Assembly: GCA_023395515.1 (NCBI GenBank)
Contig: JAEWZB010000039.1
Span: forward strand, 1 to 35,449
Source: Bacillota bacterium
GTDB lineage: Bacteria; Bacillota; Syntrophomonadia; Syntrophomonadales; Syntrophomonadaceae
Direction: 5' to 3'
Length of the DNA: 35,449 nucleotides
The notes below the pieces were generated by a model, which saw nothing but the letters and a program-made list of their open reading frames with translations, was not told the origin of the DNA and did not search any database. The position numbers and the translations under genes were made by a program. The first letter of the stretch is position 1. Every line of letters starts with the position of its first letter. Positions 16,787-24,907 of this stretch are shown piece after piece.

Positions 16787-16972
16787 AGAAATCCCTCATT
16801 TTATAGTTTTGCTTATATTGATTATAGTAGATTTGGGCAATTTTGAATTTCACCGGGAATATAAGTTGTCAACATTTGTGAATTAGTTGACTGTTATTCA
16901 ACTATTAATGCCAAATTTAATATTATCGCTTCCAATGACTTAGATAATATTTGCATTTAATTCCTGGGGGAA

Positions 16973-17010
16973 AAATAAAAAAAAACGCTTCGAAGCAAGT
17001 TCAAAGCGCT
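16973..17010 (-). terminator. intrinsic terminator after the small membrane protein gene
   Basis: A 9-bp stem pairs 17000-17008 with 16986-16994 (one G-U pair, 5-nt loop). On the minus strand it is followed by nine T residues. It lies about 25 nt after the stop of the gene at 17035-17478. Confidence 0.85.
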
Positions 17011-17034
17011 GGGATGGGATAAAGATTGAGTTTT

Positions 17035-17478
17035 TTATTTTTGTTCTTTTAGGGCTTGATAAATAACCATAGCTGGTAATCCCCCCAATATTAGGGTAAG
17101 TACCATCATGATAATGAAGAAATGAGGAACTGAGCCATAAAAATAGCCAACAATTGATATTAGTAATAAACCTAACTGAGAAATTGCAGTATTTCTAAAT
17201 ACTACCCGGGCAAAAGTTAAGTCTTTTTTGGCGAATGATGCTGCATAGGCAAGGCCGAATAAGAATGGTGATAATAACATGATTCCTAATGAATAGTTTT
17301 GCAAGTTTAAAAAACTTCCCCACAAAGGTGTGGTAAGAAATGCTAGCCCCAACAGTAACTGTCCATAAGATAAAACCCCAAGTATCTTTTGAATCTTGGC
17401 AATTTTAGCCATTATAGCAGCCATCGCCTGCGGGTCTGGTTGAGGTGGATTCTGGGTGTCGACACTTAAATCACTCAT
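17035..17478 (-). CDS. small membrane protein of unknown function
   Basis: 147 aa; family not recognised. The first 30 residues are soluble and proline-rich with an alanine/lysine helix (PQAMAAIMAKIAKIQK). Four hydrophobic segments follow, at about 34-52, 62-80, 95-112 and 118-140, and the protein ends in KEQK. A TAGGAGG site precedes the ATG. It lies downstream of the ABC permease, separated by a terminator-like hairpin, and has its own strong terminator, so it may be a separate unit. Nothing in the sequence gives a function. Confidence 0.75.
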   Translation of the reverse strand: MSDLSVDTQNPPQPDPQAMAAIMAKIAKIQKILGVLSYGQLLLGLAFLTTPLWGSFLNLQNYSLGIMLLSPFLFGLAYAASFAKKDLTFARVVFRNTAISQLGLLLISIVGYFYGSVPHFFIIMMVLTLILGGLPAMVIYQALKEQK

Positions 17479-17576
17479 GGATCAACCTCCTAATATATTT
17501 TATTTTTTTACTATAAGTAATATATTAGTCGGTTAAACATTTTATGTCAAACTTTTTATAATATTCTAACAATGTT

Positions 17577-17630
17577 AAAAAAGTGAGGGGTTAGGTGTGG
17601 TGCAGTAATTGCCCCTCACTCCTAACCCCT
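17577..17630 (-). terminator. terminator with an alternative overlapping stem, after the ABC permease
   Basis: On the minus strand AGTGAGGGG (17612-17620) pairs with CCCCTCACT (17582-17590) and a run of six T follows, an intrinsic terminator. A second 9-bp pairing (GGGGTTAGG at 17621-17629 with CCTAACCCC at 17587-17595) uses four of the same bases, so the two stems exclude each other, as in attenuators. Confidence 0.7.
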
Positions 17631-17653
17631 TACTAAATTTACTCATTACCAAT

Positions 17654-19000
17654 CTACTCGTTTCTGATAGCTTCTAATGCACTTAGGTTCATAGCTCTTC
17701 TAGCCGGCGAATAACCTGATATTAATCCGACTAAAGTGGCAAAAGCAATGGCAGCAACTGCCAGACTAACAGGAATTATCGACATATAAGTGCCGGGACC
17801 TCCTATAAAACCTAAACCGGTCCCGAATTTATTTAAAACAAAGGATATTAAATAACTTAACATTAATCCCATTATTCCGCCAAAAAAGCCAATCAGCCCT
17901 GCTTCAATTAAAAACAGCTTCCTTATATCAGATATATTGGCACCTAGTACTTTAATAACTCCTATTTCCCGGGTTCTTTCATAAATACTCATAACCATCG
18001 TATTAGTTATACCAATAGCAGCTACCAATAAGCTGACCGCACCTATTCCCCCCTGTATGCCTTGGGTAGTACGGGCAACCTTTTTCATGCTTTCTAACAT
18101 ATCTGTTAAGCTGTGCGCTTGAAACCCTAATGATTTTATGGTTTCATGCACTGCAGCTACTATTTCGATATTTTCACATTTTACTTTAACATTATTATAT
18201 TGGGTATCATTATCATTTCTTGCGCCGCGGGTTTGTTCCGAACGGTTAGCTTTTTGTTCTTCTTCCATAATCTTTTCTAAAGTAGTTATGTTCATATAAG
18301 CCGAATAATCTTTTTCATCCCGGCTTTCCTCCAGAATCCCCACCCCTTTAAATTCATATAATTTACCCGGTTTATAATCAGGGTCACGGTTGGTGATTCT
18401 TTCCCCATATTGAAAATCTGTGGTAACAATAAGCTTATTGGTAATCAAGTTAACCGGCGGAGGACCTTCCTGATTCCAGGGATTAAAGCTCTGGTTACGT
18501 AACCGGGGATTATAGAAATAATTAGGCACATATTTGCCGAAAATTATAGCTTCTTTATCACCGTCATTTAATAACCGACCTTCTTCAATTTTAAAGTCAA
18601 AAGCCTCCAAATTTTCAGGTTTTATACCAATGACGTCAACATGGGCTACCATTTTCCCTACACCCATTTTAAAATAATACCTCTTTAAAGGCATAACTGC
18701 CTCTACCCCCGGTATCTTTTCAAAACTGGCTACCGCATTATCATCCAGCTTAGGCGGTTCCTTACTGCTGCTGCCACTATCAGGTCCGTAATAACCACCG
18801 CCTGAATAAACCTCTATAATATTTAGGCTGCCCATTTGCTTTAATTGCTCCTGAAAGCTTCTATCCATAGCAATACCTAATGATAACATTACTACAATGG
18901 AACAAGTCCCTATCACTACCCCTACAACCGTCAATATGGTACGGCTTTTACGGCGAATAAGGTTTTTCAGGCTCATTCTCAATAAATCTTGACTATTCAT
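17654..19000 (-). CDS. ABC transporter permease, MacB/FtsX type
   Basis: 448 aa. One membrane helix sits near 18-42 after the typical LIRRKSRTILT start, followed by a large extracytoplasmic MacB-like domain (about 45-310). Three more helices are grouped in the C-terminal FtsX domain, which contains SIYERTREIGVIKVLGA and ends SPARRAMNLSALEAIRNE. Proteins of this type couple ATP hydrolysis to movement of extracytoplasmic or membrane-embedded substrates rather than classic import. The start overlaps the preceding gene by 8 nt, so the three genes are translationally linked. The cargo (lipoprotein, lipid, peptide or antibiotic) is not evident. Confidence 0.9.
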   Translation of the reverse strand: MNSQDLLRMSLKNLIRRKSRTILTVVGVVIGTCSIVVMLSLGIAMDRSFQEQLKQMGSLNIIEVYSGGGYYGPDSGSSSKEPPKLDDNAVASFEKIPGVEAVMPLKRYYFKMGVGKMVAHVDVIGIKPENLEAFDFKIEEGRLLNDGDKEAIIFGKYVPNYFYNPRLRNQSFNPWNQEGPPPVNLITNKLIVTTDFQYGERITNRDPDYKPGKLYEFKGVGILEESRDEKDYSAYMNITTLEKIMEEEQKANRSEQTRGARNDNDTQYNNVKVKCENIEIVAAVHETIKSLGFQAHSLTDMLESMKKVARTTQGIQGGIGAVSLLVAAIGITNTMVMSIYERTREIGVIKVLGANISDIRKLFLIEAGLIGFFGGIMGLMLSYLISFVLNKFGTGLGFIGGPGTYMSIIPVSLAVAAIAFATLVGLISGYSPARRAMNLSALEAIRNE

Positions 19001-20654
19001 CTAAGAATACTTCCTCTTGCTTTTTCTTTCTGCGTCTGATGATAACAAAGGTAACTACAGCCAAAACTAAAACTACGGCTATGCCGGCCGGAAGCATCCA
19101 TTTTTTTAACTTACTGCCCCCCTCTGCTTCGGGGTTCATATTCATATCAGGTTCCATCATGGGAGGCATTTCCTGAGCCATAGCTTGTATTATAAATGGT
19201 ATTTCTGTAGTGTATTGTTCTCCAATACTATCTTCATAGGCAAAAATAATTTTCCCTTCCACTTCACCTTGTTCATGAGGGATTATGGTGACATCATAAT
19301 AATTATCCTTGCCTGGTTCCAGATTGCCCACAAAATAATTGCCGTCTTGAATCTCAAAATTACCTTCGGTCTTAATAATAAGATTGCGAATTAGGGTTCG
19401 GCCGGTATTGTAAAAATCTACTGATAAGCCGGTAGGAGTGTCCACAAATGCTTGCGGCGGCATTTCTACATTAGAAACCGTTAAATTAATCTTTTGTTTT
19501 ACCGGAACACTAATTACTTCTTTTTCACTGTATTTATTGCCTTTACTATCTTGAAACTCAATATCAGCACTAATAGTATGGTTTTGATTTTCCGCATCTA
19601 TTTTAGGTTTTAATTCAATGACATTTTCCGTAAATTCTTGCGGCTTTATTTCATTAATAAAAAACGAGTTGCTGCTGCCTACCGGGGAAAATATTTGTCC
19701 GTCCGAATTTAGGCTTATTTTTACATTATAGACGGTAACATCTTTACTAGTATTAAAAAAGGACATAGTTAGAGGGAAAGTCTGTCCGGCTTCTACATAC
19801 TCATACGGGAAATAATAGTTATTAATTATTACCCGGGGAGTCAGATCATCGGTACTTCCTTTACCATCAACAGGTAAATAGACTTTAGTATCTTTAGTGT
19901 ATTCTTTGTCATATTCATCTTTATACTTTATATTAAGATCCAGGGCATGAGTGCCGCTTTCTATTTTAGAATCTAATAGTAATCTATATTCAACCAGCTT
20001 TAATTCCTGTCCTTTGATAGTTTTTATGTATTGCACATCCGGCCAATTATCCAAACTAATTCCTTGAGGAGTAAATCCACTTAATTTTAATTCTACATCT
20101 TTAAGTTCCAGATCACCTTCATTTTGCATTCTTAGCTTAATAAGCTGAGTTCCTGAAGCTAATCTCTCCCCGGTAAAGTCTACTCCTACTAATTTCAATT
20201 CCGGCTGCTTATATTCGTTAACTACCCTTACATAAACGGTGGCACTTTCGCTGCCGCCCCCGCCGCCGTCGATTTCATAACTTAAACTGACACTTACGGG
20301 ATATACCCCCGGCTTAGTATTAGCAGGGATTTTTACTTTATAGCTGAATACGCTTTTGCCGCTTAAAGAATAGGCATATTTAGTAAATGACATTTTGTCA
20401 ATCTCAAAAGGAAAGGTAGCCGGATCACCGGGAGTAATAGAAACCCTAACATTAGTTGCCGAAGTGCTGCTAAGATTTTCTACCGGAATAGATAAGTTGA
20501 CTGTTTCCCCGGCTTGGTAAACCGGCATCCAACTATCCCGGGCAATTATGATTTTAGGATCTTCCTTGGGAGTATCAGCTTGTACCATCGGGGCAGCTAT
20601 TAAAGAAAATAATAAAGCCATAGTAATAAAAAAAGACCAATACTTGCGAACCAC
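18993..20654 (-). CDS. membrane-anchored extracytoplasmic protein with repeated beta domains (COG1361-like)
   Basis: 553 aa. It has an N-terminal signal peptide (cleavage probably after VQA, near residue 26), a long extracytoplasmic region and one C-terminal helix (about 524-541) followed by the positively charged tail RRRKKK. The body has several Ig/CARDB-like beta domains, each carrying motifs such as VPVENLSSTSATNVRVSI and the later IRNLIIKTEGNF; it resembles COG1361 S-layer-type proteins. It starts with GTG immediately after the ATPase stop, and the permease gene overlaps its 3' end. It takes the place of the periplasmic adaptor seen in MacAB systems and may be the extracytoplasmic partner. 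That role is inference. Confidence 0.8.
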   Translation of the reverse strand: MVRKYWSFFITMALLFSLIAAPMVQADTPKEDPKIIIARDSWMPVYQAGETVNLSIPVENLSSTSATNVRVSITPGDPATFPFEIDKMSFTKYAYSLSGKSVFSYKVKIPANTKPGVYPVSVSLSYEIDGGGGGSESATVYVRVVNEYKQPELKLVGVDFTGERLASGTQLIKLRMQNEGDLELKDVELKLSGFTPQGISLDNWPDVQYIKTIKGQELKLVEYRLLLDSKIESGTHALDLNIKYKDEYDKEYTKDTKVYLPVDGKGSTDDLTPRVIINNYYFPYEYVEAGQTFPLTMSFFNTSKDVTVYNVKISLNSDGQIFSPVGSSNSFFINEIKPQEFTENVIELKPKIDAENQNHTISADIEFQDSKGNKYSEKEVISVPVKQKINLTVSNVEMPPQAFVDTPTGLSVDFYNTGRTLIRNLIIKTEGNFEIQDGNYFVGNLEPGKDNYYDVTIIPHEQGEVEGKIIFAYEDSIGEQYTTEIPFIIQAMAQEMPPMMEPDMNMNPEAEGGSKLKKWMLPAGIAVVLVLAVVTFVIIRRRKKKQEEVFLDE

Positions 20655-21356
20655 TTATTTAACCTCTTTTCTATCGTTATTTTCTATCTTCTCGATGTTG
20701 CCATCTAAAATATGAACAATTCTATCCGCATAACTGGCTACTCCAATATCATGAGTAACAATGATTAAATTTTGCTGATTATCTTTCGAAATTCTAATAA
20801 TTAATTGCATAATTTCTTTAGTAGTAACCGAGTCTAAATTACCGGTAGGTTCATCGGCAAAAACTACTTTAGCTTTACTGACAAAAGCCCGGGCAATACC
20901 AACTCTTTGCTGTTGCCCTCCACTCATTTGGGAAGGTTTATGTTTAGCATGTTTTTTAAGCCCTACCGCCTCTAACATGTTCATCGCCATCTTGTCCCTT
21001 TTACTTTTGGTTATGCCCCTAAAAATCAAAGGCATGCTAACATTTTCCAGGGCCGTAAGATGGGGTAAAAGATTATAAGATTGGAAAACAAATCCTACAT
21101 TATGCTGACGAAATTTCGCTAGTTCCCTTTCATTCATTTTTTCTATATTGCGGCCGTAAATTTTTATAGAACCGCGGGTAGGCTTTTCCAGGCCGGCCAT
21201 CATATTTAATAAAGTTGATTTACCGGAACCGGAAACTCCCAAAATACAAGTAGTTTCCCCCGCTTCCATGCTAAGTGAAACATTATCTAATGCTACTACT
21301 TTTTGTTCGCCTATTCGATATATTTTACGTAAATTATTAATTTCTACGGCGCTAAT
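20655..21356 (-). CDS. ABC transporter ATP-binding protein (LolD/MacB type), apparent ATT start
   Basis: About 233 aa. Walker A GVSGSGKST (40-48), signature SGGQQQR and Walker B VVFADEPTGNLDS are complete. The first in-frame ATG (21267-21269) would cut off the N-terminal strand and A-loop. The reading frame stays open 29 codons further and encodes the family-typical VEINNLRKIYRIGEQKVVAL. The only plausible initiator there is ATT (21354-21356), with GGAGGT 9 nt upstream and an in-frame TGA before it. Alternatively an ATG at the GGAGGT in another frame would need a one-base shift. The family energises MacB/LolCE-like permeases. It is the first gene of a three-gene operon. Confidence 0.85.
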   Translation of the reverse strand: MSAVEINNLRKIYRIGEQKVVALDNVSLSMEAGETTCILGVSGSGKSTLLNMMAGLEKPTRGSIKIYGRNIEKMNERELAKFRQHNVGFVFQSYNLLPHLTALENVSMPLIFRGITKSKRDKMAMNMLEAVGLKKHAKHKPSQMSGGQQQRVGIARAFVSKAKVVFADEPTGNLDSVTTKEIMQLIIRISKDNQQNLIIVTHDIGVASYADRIVHILDGNIEKIENNDRKEVK

Positions 21357-21460
21357 CGAACTTCAACCTCCATTATCCTAAAAATATCCTAAAAATGGGT
21401 CCTTCTATTTAACTACGTATTATAACATTATTCCTTACACCTATCCTCCAAATTTTCTGT

Positions 21461-21583
21461 AATTACTCTGGTTTTGTCAATAATGTAATTTTAATTTATC
21501 GACACTAACGCTTCCAACAGTTAATAATTGCCATCCCATTTAACCGGTAATAACTTTAATTTTTGTAACATACCAGAGTAATT
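21461..21583. repeat. 12-bp inverted repeat pair in the divergent intergenic region
   Basis: AATTACTCTGGT at 21461-21472 and its exact complement ACCAGAGTAATT at 21572-21583 are separated by 99 nt. They lie between the ABC operon (minus) and the SOD gene (plus). They could be paired regulator sites or the ends of a small AT-rich insertion; no protein is encoded between them. Confidence 0.6.
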
Positions 21584-21628
21584 CTCAATAGATTAATACT
21601 ACAAAATGGTAAATAAGGAGGAATCTGC

Positions 21629-22132
21629 ATGAGTAAAACCAATGTGCCCTATAGAGGTAGGGATAGATTAGCAGTTGCTTATATTCGAGGCGGGCCACTT
21701 GCTCCCTGTATCAGCGGAATAGTATGGTTTGAAGAAGTTAAGCACGGGACTCTCGTAACAGTAAAAGTATGTGGCCTGCCGCCATTTCAGCCGGCCCAAG
21801 GCGACCAAGCTCCCATAGGTCCATTGGGATTTCACCTGCATGTTAATGGTACTTGCCAAATAGGAGACCCCTCTGACCCATTTCAGGCAGCCGGGGGACA
21901 TTATAATCCTTATAATCAGCCTCATGGCAATCATGCGGGCGATTTTCCCGTATTATTTTCTAATGATGGTTTTGCTTATATGCAATTTTTCACTAATAAG
22001 TTCTCCGTTGCTGATGCTATCGGCCGGACAGTAATTATTCATCAAAACCCCGATGACTATCGGTCCCAACCGTCTGGCAATTCCGGCTTAAGATTAGCTT
22101 GTGGAGTGGTAAGACCCTGGTACGATTGTTAA
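21629..22132 (+). CDS. sodC: Cu/Zn superoxide dismutase-family protein, no signal peptide
   Basis: 167 aa. All metal ligands can be placed: copper His69, His71 and His138, bridging His91, zinc His99, His102 and Asp105. The disulfide pair is Cys76/Cys158 and the channel arginine is Arg155 (NSGLRLACGVV), so catalytic activity is likely (superoxide to peroxide plus oxygen). There is no signal peptide or lipobox, whereas most bacterial SodC are exported. Two extra cysteines are present (27 and 48) plus a terminal Cys. A clear AAGGAGGAA site precedes the ATG. It is monocistronic between two terminators or intergenic regions. For an anaerobe a cytosolic enzyme would be unusual; non-classical export remains possible. 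Confidence 0.9.
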   Translation: MSKTNVPYRGRDRLAVAYIRGGPLAPCISGIVWFEEVKHGTLVTVKVCGLPPFQPAQGDQAPIGPLGFHLHVNGTCQIGDPSDPFQAAGGHYNPYNQPHGNHAGDFPVLFSNDGFAYMQFFTNKFSVADAIGRTVIIHQNPDDYRSQPSGNSGLRLACGVVRPWYDC

Positions 22133-22156
22133 TTATGCAGATCAACAGCGGTCTCT

Positions 22157-22199
22157 AAAATAATGGGGCTTATTGGTGAAACCAATAGCCCCATTATTT
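22157..22199. terminator. bidirectional terminator between sodC and the second CoA-transferase
   Basis: AAATAATGGGGC at 22158-22169 pairs with GCCCCATTATTT at 22188-22199, with an additional inner TATTGGT/ACCAATA stem. A and T runs flank both sides, so it can serve both converging genes. It reaches the stop codon of the minus-strand CoA-transferase gene (22199-22201). Confidence 0.85.
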
Positions 22200-23551
22200 C
22201 ATATAAAGTTGCGTTGTTTAGCTTCCCATTCCAATTCATCTCTAAAATCAGGATGAGCCACTCTAATTAAATTCCTTACCCTTTGCCGGATAGACTGCCC
22301 CTTTATTTTAGCTATTCCATATTCGGTTACTACATAATCGGCGCAAGATCGGGGGGTAGTAATAATACCTCCCGGAGTAATGTTAGGAACGACTTTGGAT
22401 ATAACTTGACCTTGACCGGATTTAGGTTTAGCCACAGCTTGAGTGGCTATAATTGATACCCCGCCCCGGGACTGAAAAGCCCCATCCACAAAGTCTAATT
22501 GACCACCGGGATGAGTATATTGCTTCCAGCCTATAGATTCTGAACAAATTTGTCCCGTCAGATCCACCTGCAGGCAAGCATTTATAGAAACCATGTTATC
22601 ATTTTTTCCAATAATATTAGGATTGTTTACAAAATCCACCGGATGAAATTCAATCCCTGGATTATCATCAATCCAGTTATACAAAGCTTTCGTACCCATA
22701 GCAAAAGTAAAAATTGAGCGGTTAGGCATAAAAGTCTTACGGCGGTTAGTAACTATTTCCGCCTCCCATAAATCTCTCATCGTATCACATGCCATTTCCG
22801 AGTGGATACCTAAATCTTGCACCTGAGAATCTAAAAATGCTTTGGCCACCGCATTAGGAATACTGCCAATTCCCAATTGTATGGTAGCACCATCCTGGAC
22901 AAATTCTGCACAATACTTCCCTATAATTTGTTCTTCCTGACTAAGCTCGTTAGTTTCCGGTAATACGGCTAAATCTTGATTTTGCTCTACAATACCATCA
23001 ATTTCAGAAATATGGATATAATTCAGCCCCCGGCTTCGGGGCACTTCCTCATTTACCTGAGCTAAAACTACATAGCGGTCATCACCTTCCCGGCGTTTTC
23101 GGGCAGCATTATGAGCAATAGCCAAAGTAGCATCAGCACCTAACCCCATACAAAAATAACCATGTTTATCCATGGGAGTAACCATAAGCATAGCCACATG
23201 CATAGGTCTAAAATTCTCATCAGTATATATTTTGGGTAATTCACAAAAACGGTTGGGAGTTAAAGTGAAATCACCTTTTATAACTTTATCCCGGCAAGAA
23301 CTGGGATAACCGCAATCTACCCGAATATTAGATTCCCGGCCTAAAGTGTGCCAGGTATTTTGCGGGTAAATATCGACAATATGGTTAATAGTTATGTCTT
23401 CTACTTCAGGCTCCCGGTCCACTAGAGCCTTAACTAAAGCCAATGGAACCGGAACCGCTATGCCAATCCATACCTCGGTACCGTTCTTCACCATTTTAAC
23501 CGCTTGGTCGGCGGGCATTAATTTTCTTTGGTACATTTCCCTAAAATTCAA
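22199..23551 (-). CDS. second acetyl-CoA hydrolase/transferase family CoA-transferase
   Basis: About 450 aa, a divergent paralogue of the enzyme at 285-1589. Counting from the GTG at 23558-23560, GIHSEM places the likely catalytic Glu255, and GGQLDFVDGA is the oxyanion-loop motif. I favour the TTG start at 23549-23551 because the purine-rich AGGGGGAG lies 8 nt before it and the protein then begins NFREMYQRKLM like other family members. It is transcribed alone and ends at a shared terminator. It may use acetyl-CoA as CoA donor for butyrate or another acid; not resolvable from sequence. It has no obvious operon partner. Confidence 0.87.
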   Translation of the reverse strand: MNFREMYQRKLMPADQAVKMVKNGTEVWIGIAVPVPLALVKALVDREPEVEDITINHIVDIYPQNTWHTLGRESNIRVDCGYPSSCRDKVIKGDFTLTPNRFCELPKIYTDENFRPMHVAMLMVTPMDKHGYFCMGLGADATLAIAHNAARKRREGDDRYVVLAQVNEEVPRSRGLNYIHISEIDGIVEQNQDLAVLPETNELSQEEQIIGKYCAEFVQDGATIQLGIGSIPNAVAKAFLDSQVQDLGIHSEMACDTMRDLWEAEIVTNRRKTFMPNRSIFTFAMGTKALYNWIDDNPGIEFHPVDFVNNPNIIGKNDNMVSINACLQVDLTGQICSESIGWKQYTHPGGQLDFVDGAFQSRGGVSIIATQAVAKPKSGQGQVISKVVPNITPGGIITTPRSCADYVVTEYGIAKIKGQSIRQRVRNLIRVAHPDFRDELEWEAKQRNFI

Positions 23552-23668
23552 TCCCCTCACTCCCCCTGTTATTAAAACTATAAATCAATTCTCTTTTTCC
23601 CCAGGTTTTCCTGCCCTAGGTAGTGGTTTTCCCTTATATAAGCCTAAAACTTAAAATAAATTTTTAGC

Positions 23669-23697
23669 TTGCTAGTTTTTGCGCTTTTAATTATAAT
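23669..23697 (+). promoter_or_regulatory. sigma-A-type promoter of the HesB-like selenoprotein gene
   Basis: TTGCTA (23669-23674) and a perfect TATAAT (23692-23697) are separated by 17 nt. Transcription would start near 23704, inside the palindrome described next, about 55 nt before the start codon. Confidence 0.7.
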
Positions 23698-23712
23698 ACC
23701 TATAGGGGGTAT
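23696..23712. promoter_or_regulatory. CsoR/CstR/FrmR-like operator palindrome
   Basis: The sequence ATACCTATAGGGGGTAT has inverted ATACC/GGTAT arms around a G/C run. This is the general shape of sites bound by DUF156-family repressors, which sense copper, persulfide or formaldehyde. It overlaps the -10 element and start point, a natural place for repression. The regulator gene is not in the window. Confidence 0.45.
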
Positions 23713-23760
23713 CATTCAAACAAGGTCCCCTATAAGATTTAATAAGTTAGAGGTGATAAG

Positions 23761-24087
23761 ATGGATATGATCATGATTAATTCAGAAACAGTTAATGATC
23801 TAAAAAAGGTAATGGCCGATCAAGGCATTACCCAGAACAGCCTCCGTCTAAACGTAAATATGGGATGAGGCGGATCTTCATTTTATTTGGCTCTGGATGA
23901 GTCCAACGAAAATGACATGGTTCAGGAAGTAGAAGGCCTGCAATTTATAGTTAGTAAAATGCTATATCAGCTTTATCAGGGTTTTACTGTAGAATCCACC
24001 AACAATGGCTCCCAAGTTATGCTTAGAATAACGCCCAAGGTTCCCGATGATAGCGGAGGCGGATGTGCCGGTTGTACAAGCTGCTGA
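23761..24087 (+). CDS. HesB-like selenoprotein with in-frame TGA (Sec36)
   Basis: A 108-residue small protein of the HesB/IscA-like family. The reading frame starts at the ATG at 23761 with AGAGGTG just upstream, reaches TGA at 23866-23868 and continues unbroken for 72 codons to a second TGA. Context is RLNVNMG-TGA-GGSSFYLALDES, exactly where this family has a conserved Cys, and HesB-like selenoproteins are a known class. The C-terminus GGGCAGCTSC adds three cysteines. A possible SECIS hairpin starts four bases after the TGA (GGA 23872-23874 with TCC 23902-23904; TTCA 23877-23880 with TGGA 23894-23897; 13-nt loop). A standard ORF caller would report only a truncated form from TTG 23887. Its function, perhaps Fe-S or sulfur/selenium handling, is unproven. 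Confidence 0.87.
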
Positions 24088-24100
24088 TAAAACATATAAT

Positions 24101-24130
24101 AAAAAGTCGCCTTAAATGGCGACTTTTTTT
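24101..24130. terminator. bidirectional intrinsic terminator, selenoprotein gene / purC
   Basis: AAAAAGTCGCC (24101-24111) pairs with GGCGACTTTTTTT (24118-24130) around a 6-nt loop. The flanking A and T runs let it stop both the plus-strand HesB-like gene and the minus-strand purC. Confidence 0.92.
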
Positions 24131-24143
24131 ATATCATTTTTTA

Positions 24144-24830
24144 TTATCCCAAGATTAACTTGGCTAATTCTAAAGGCTGAATATGCTGCCCATTACGGAA
24201 AGCCCGCATATTTCCCCCGGATATTTCGTCAATTAAAACAATTTGCTTAGATGGACCTGTACGTCCGAATTCAAATTTAATATCATATAGCTCTATATCC
24301 TTCTTACTTAGCTCATCTTTGATAATAGCGGCAATTTCCTTAGTTAAATCTTTAATGATGTTATATTCCTCTTTGCTCAAAATGCCCAGCATTTCCAAAG
24401 CATCATCAGTAATAGGCGGATCTTGACGGGCATCATCCTTTAAGGTTATCTCTACAAAAGCATCTAAAGGCTGGCCTTCTTCAACATAAAGACCATAACG
24501 GCGTAGGAAGCTGCCTACAGCCCGGTAACGGCAAATAACCTCCAAGCCTTGGCCAAATAAGGTTGCCGGTTTAACGGTCATAGTAACTGCATCTAGATCA
24601 GCATCTACATAATGAGTAGGAATACCTTTTTCATGTAAAATCTCAAAAAAGTATTTAGTCAAAGCCAACCCGGCTTTTCCTGCCCCTTCAATAGTTAAGC
24701 CTACAGAATTAGACCCCGGATCGAAAACTCCGTCTTCTCCGGTGGCATCATCTTTAAATTGCAACAAATAATTGCCATCTTCTAGTTGCAAAACATTTTT
24801 TGTCTTACCTTTATAAATAATTTTTTCCAT
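24144..24830 (-). CDS. purC: phosphoribosylaminoimidazole-succinocarboxamide synthase
   Basis: About 228 aa, typical bacterial PurC length. The N-terminus (MEKIIYKGKTKNV), the ATP-binding LQFKDDATGEDG region, the RAVGSFLRRYG segment and LIDEISGGNMR are all family markers. It joins CAIR and aspartate with ATP to form SAICAR in purine biosynthesis. The ATG at 24828-24830 is preferred because AAGGA lies 9 nt upstream; a TTG two codons earlier is too close to it. The gene is alone here, away from other pur genes, and ends at the shared terminator. Confidence 0.96.
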   Translation of the reverse strand: MEKIIYKGKTKNVLQLEDGNYLLQFKDDATGEDGVFDPGSNSVGLTIEGAGKAGLALTKYFFEILHEKGIPTHYVDADLDAVTMTVKPATLFGQGLEVICRYRAVGSFLRRYGLYVEEGQPLDAFVEITLKDDARQDPPITDDALEMLGILSKEEYNIIKDLTKEIAAIIKDELSKKDIELYDIKFEFGRTGPSKQIVLIDEISGGNMRAFRNGQHIQPLELAKLILG

Positions 24831-24907
24831 AGCCAAAAATCCTTTCTAGCTTATTTGCAGCCTAATTATAACGGGAAATCCTTCTATAAATCAATGTATA
24901 CTTGCTG

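Noticed and set aside
23887..24087. Separate short gene starting at TTG 23887
   Set aside because: It has no ribosome site and is the downstream half of the selenoprotein frame; reading through the TGA explains it better.
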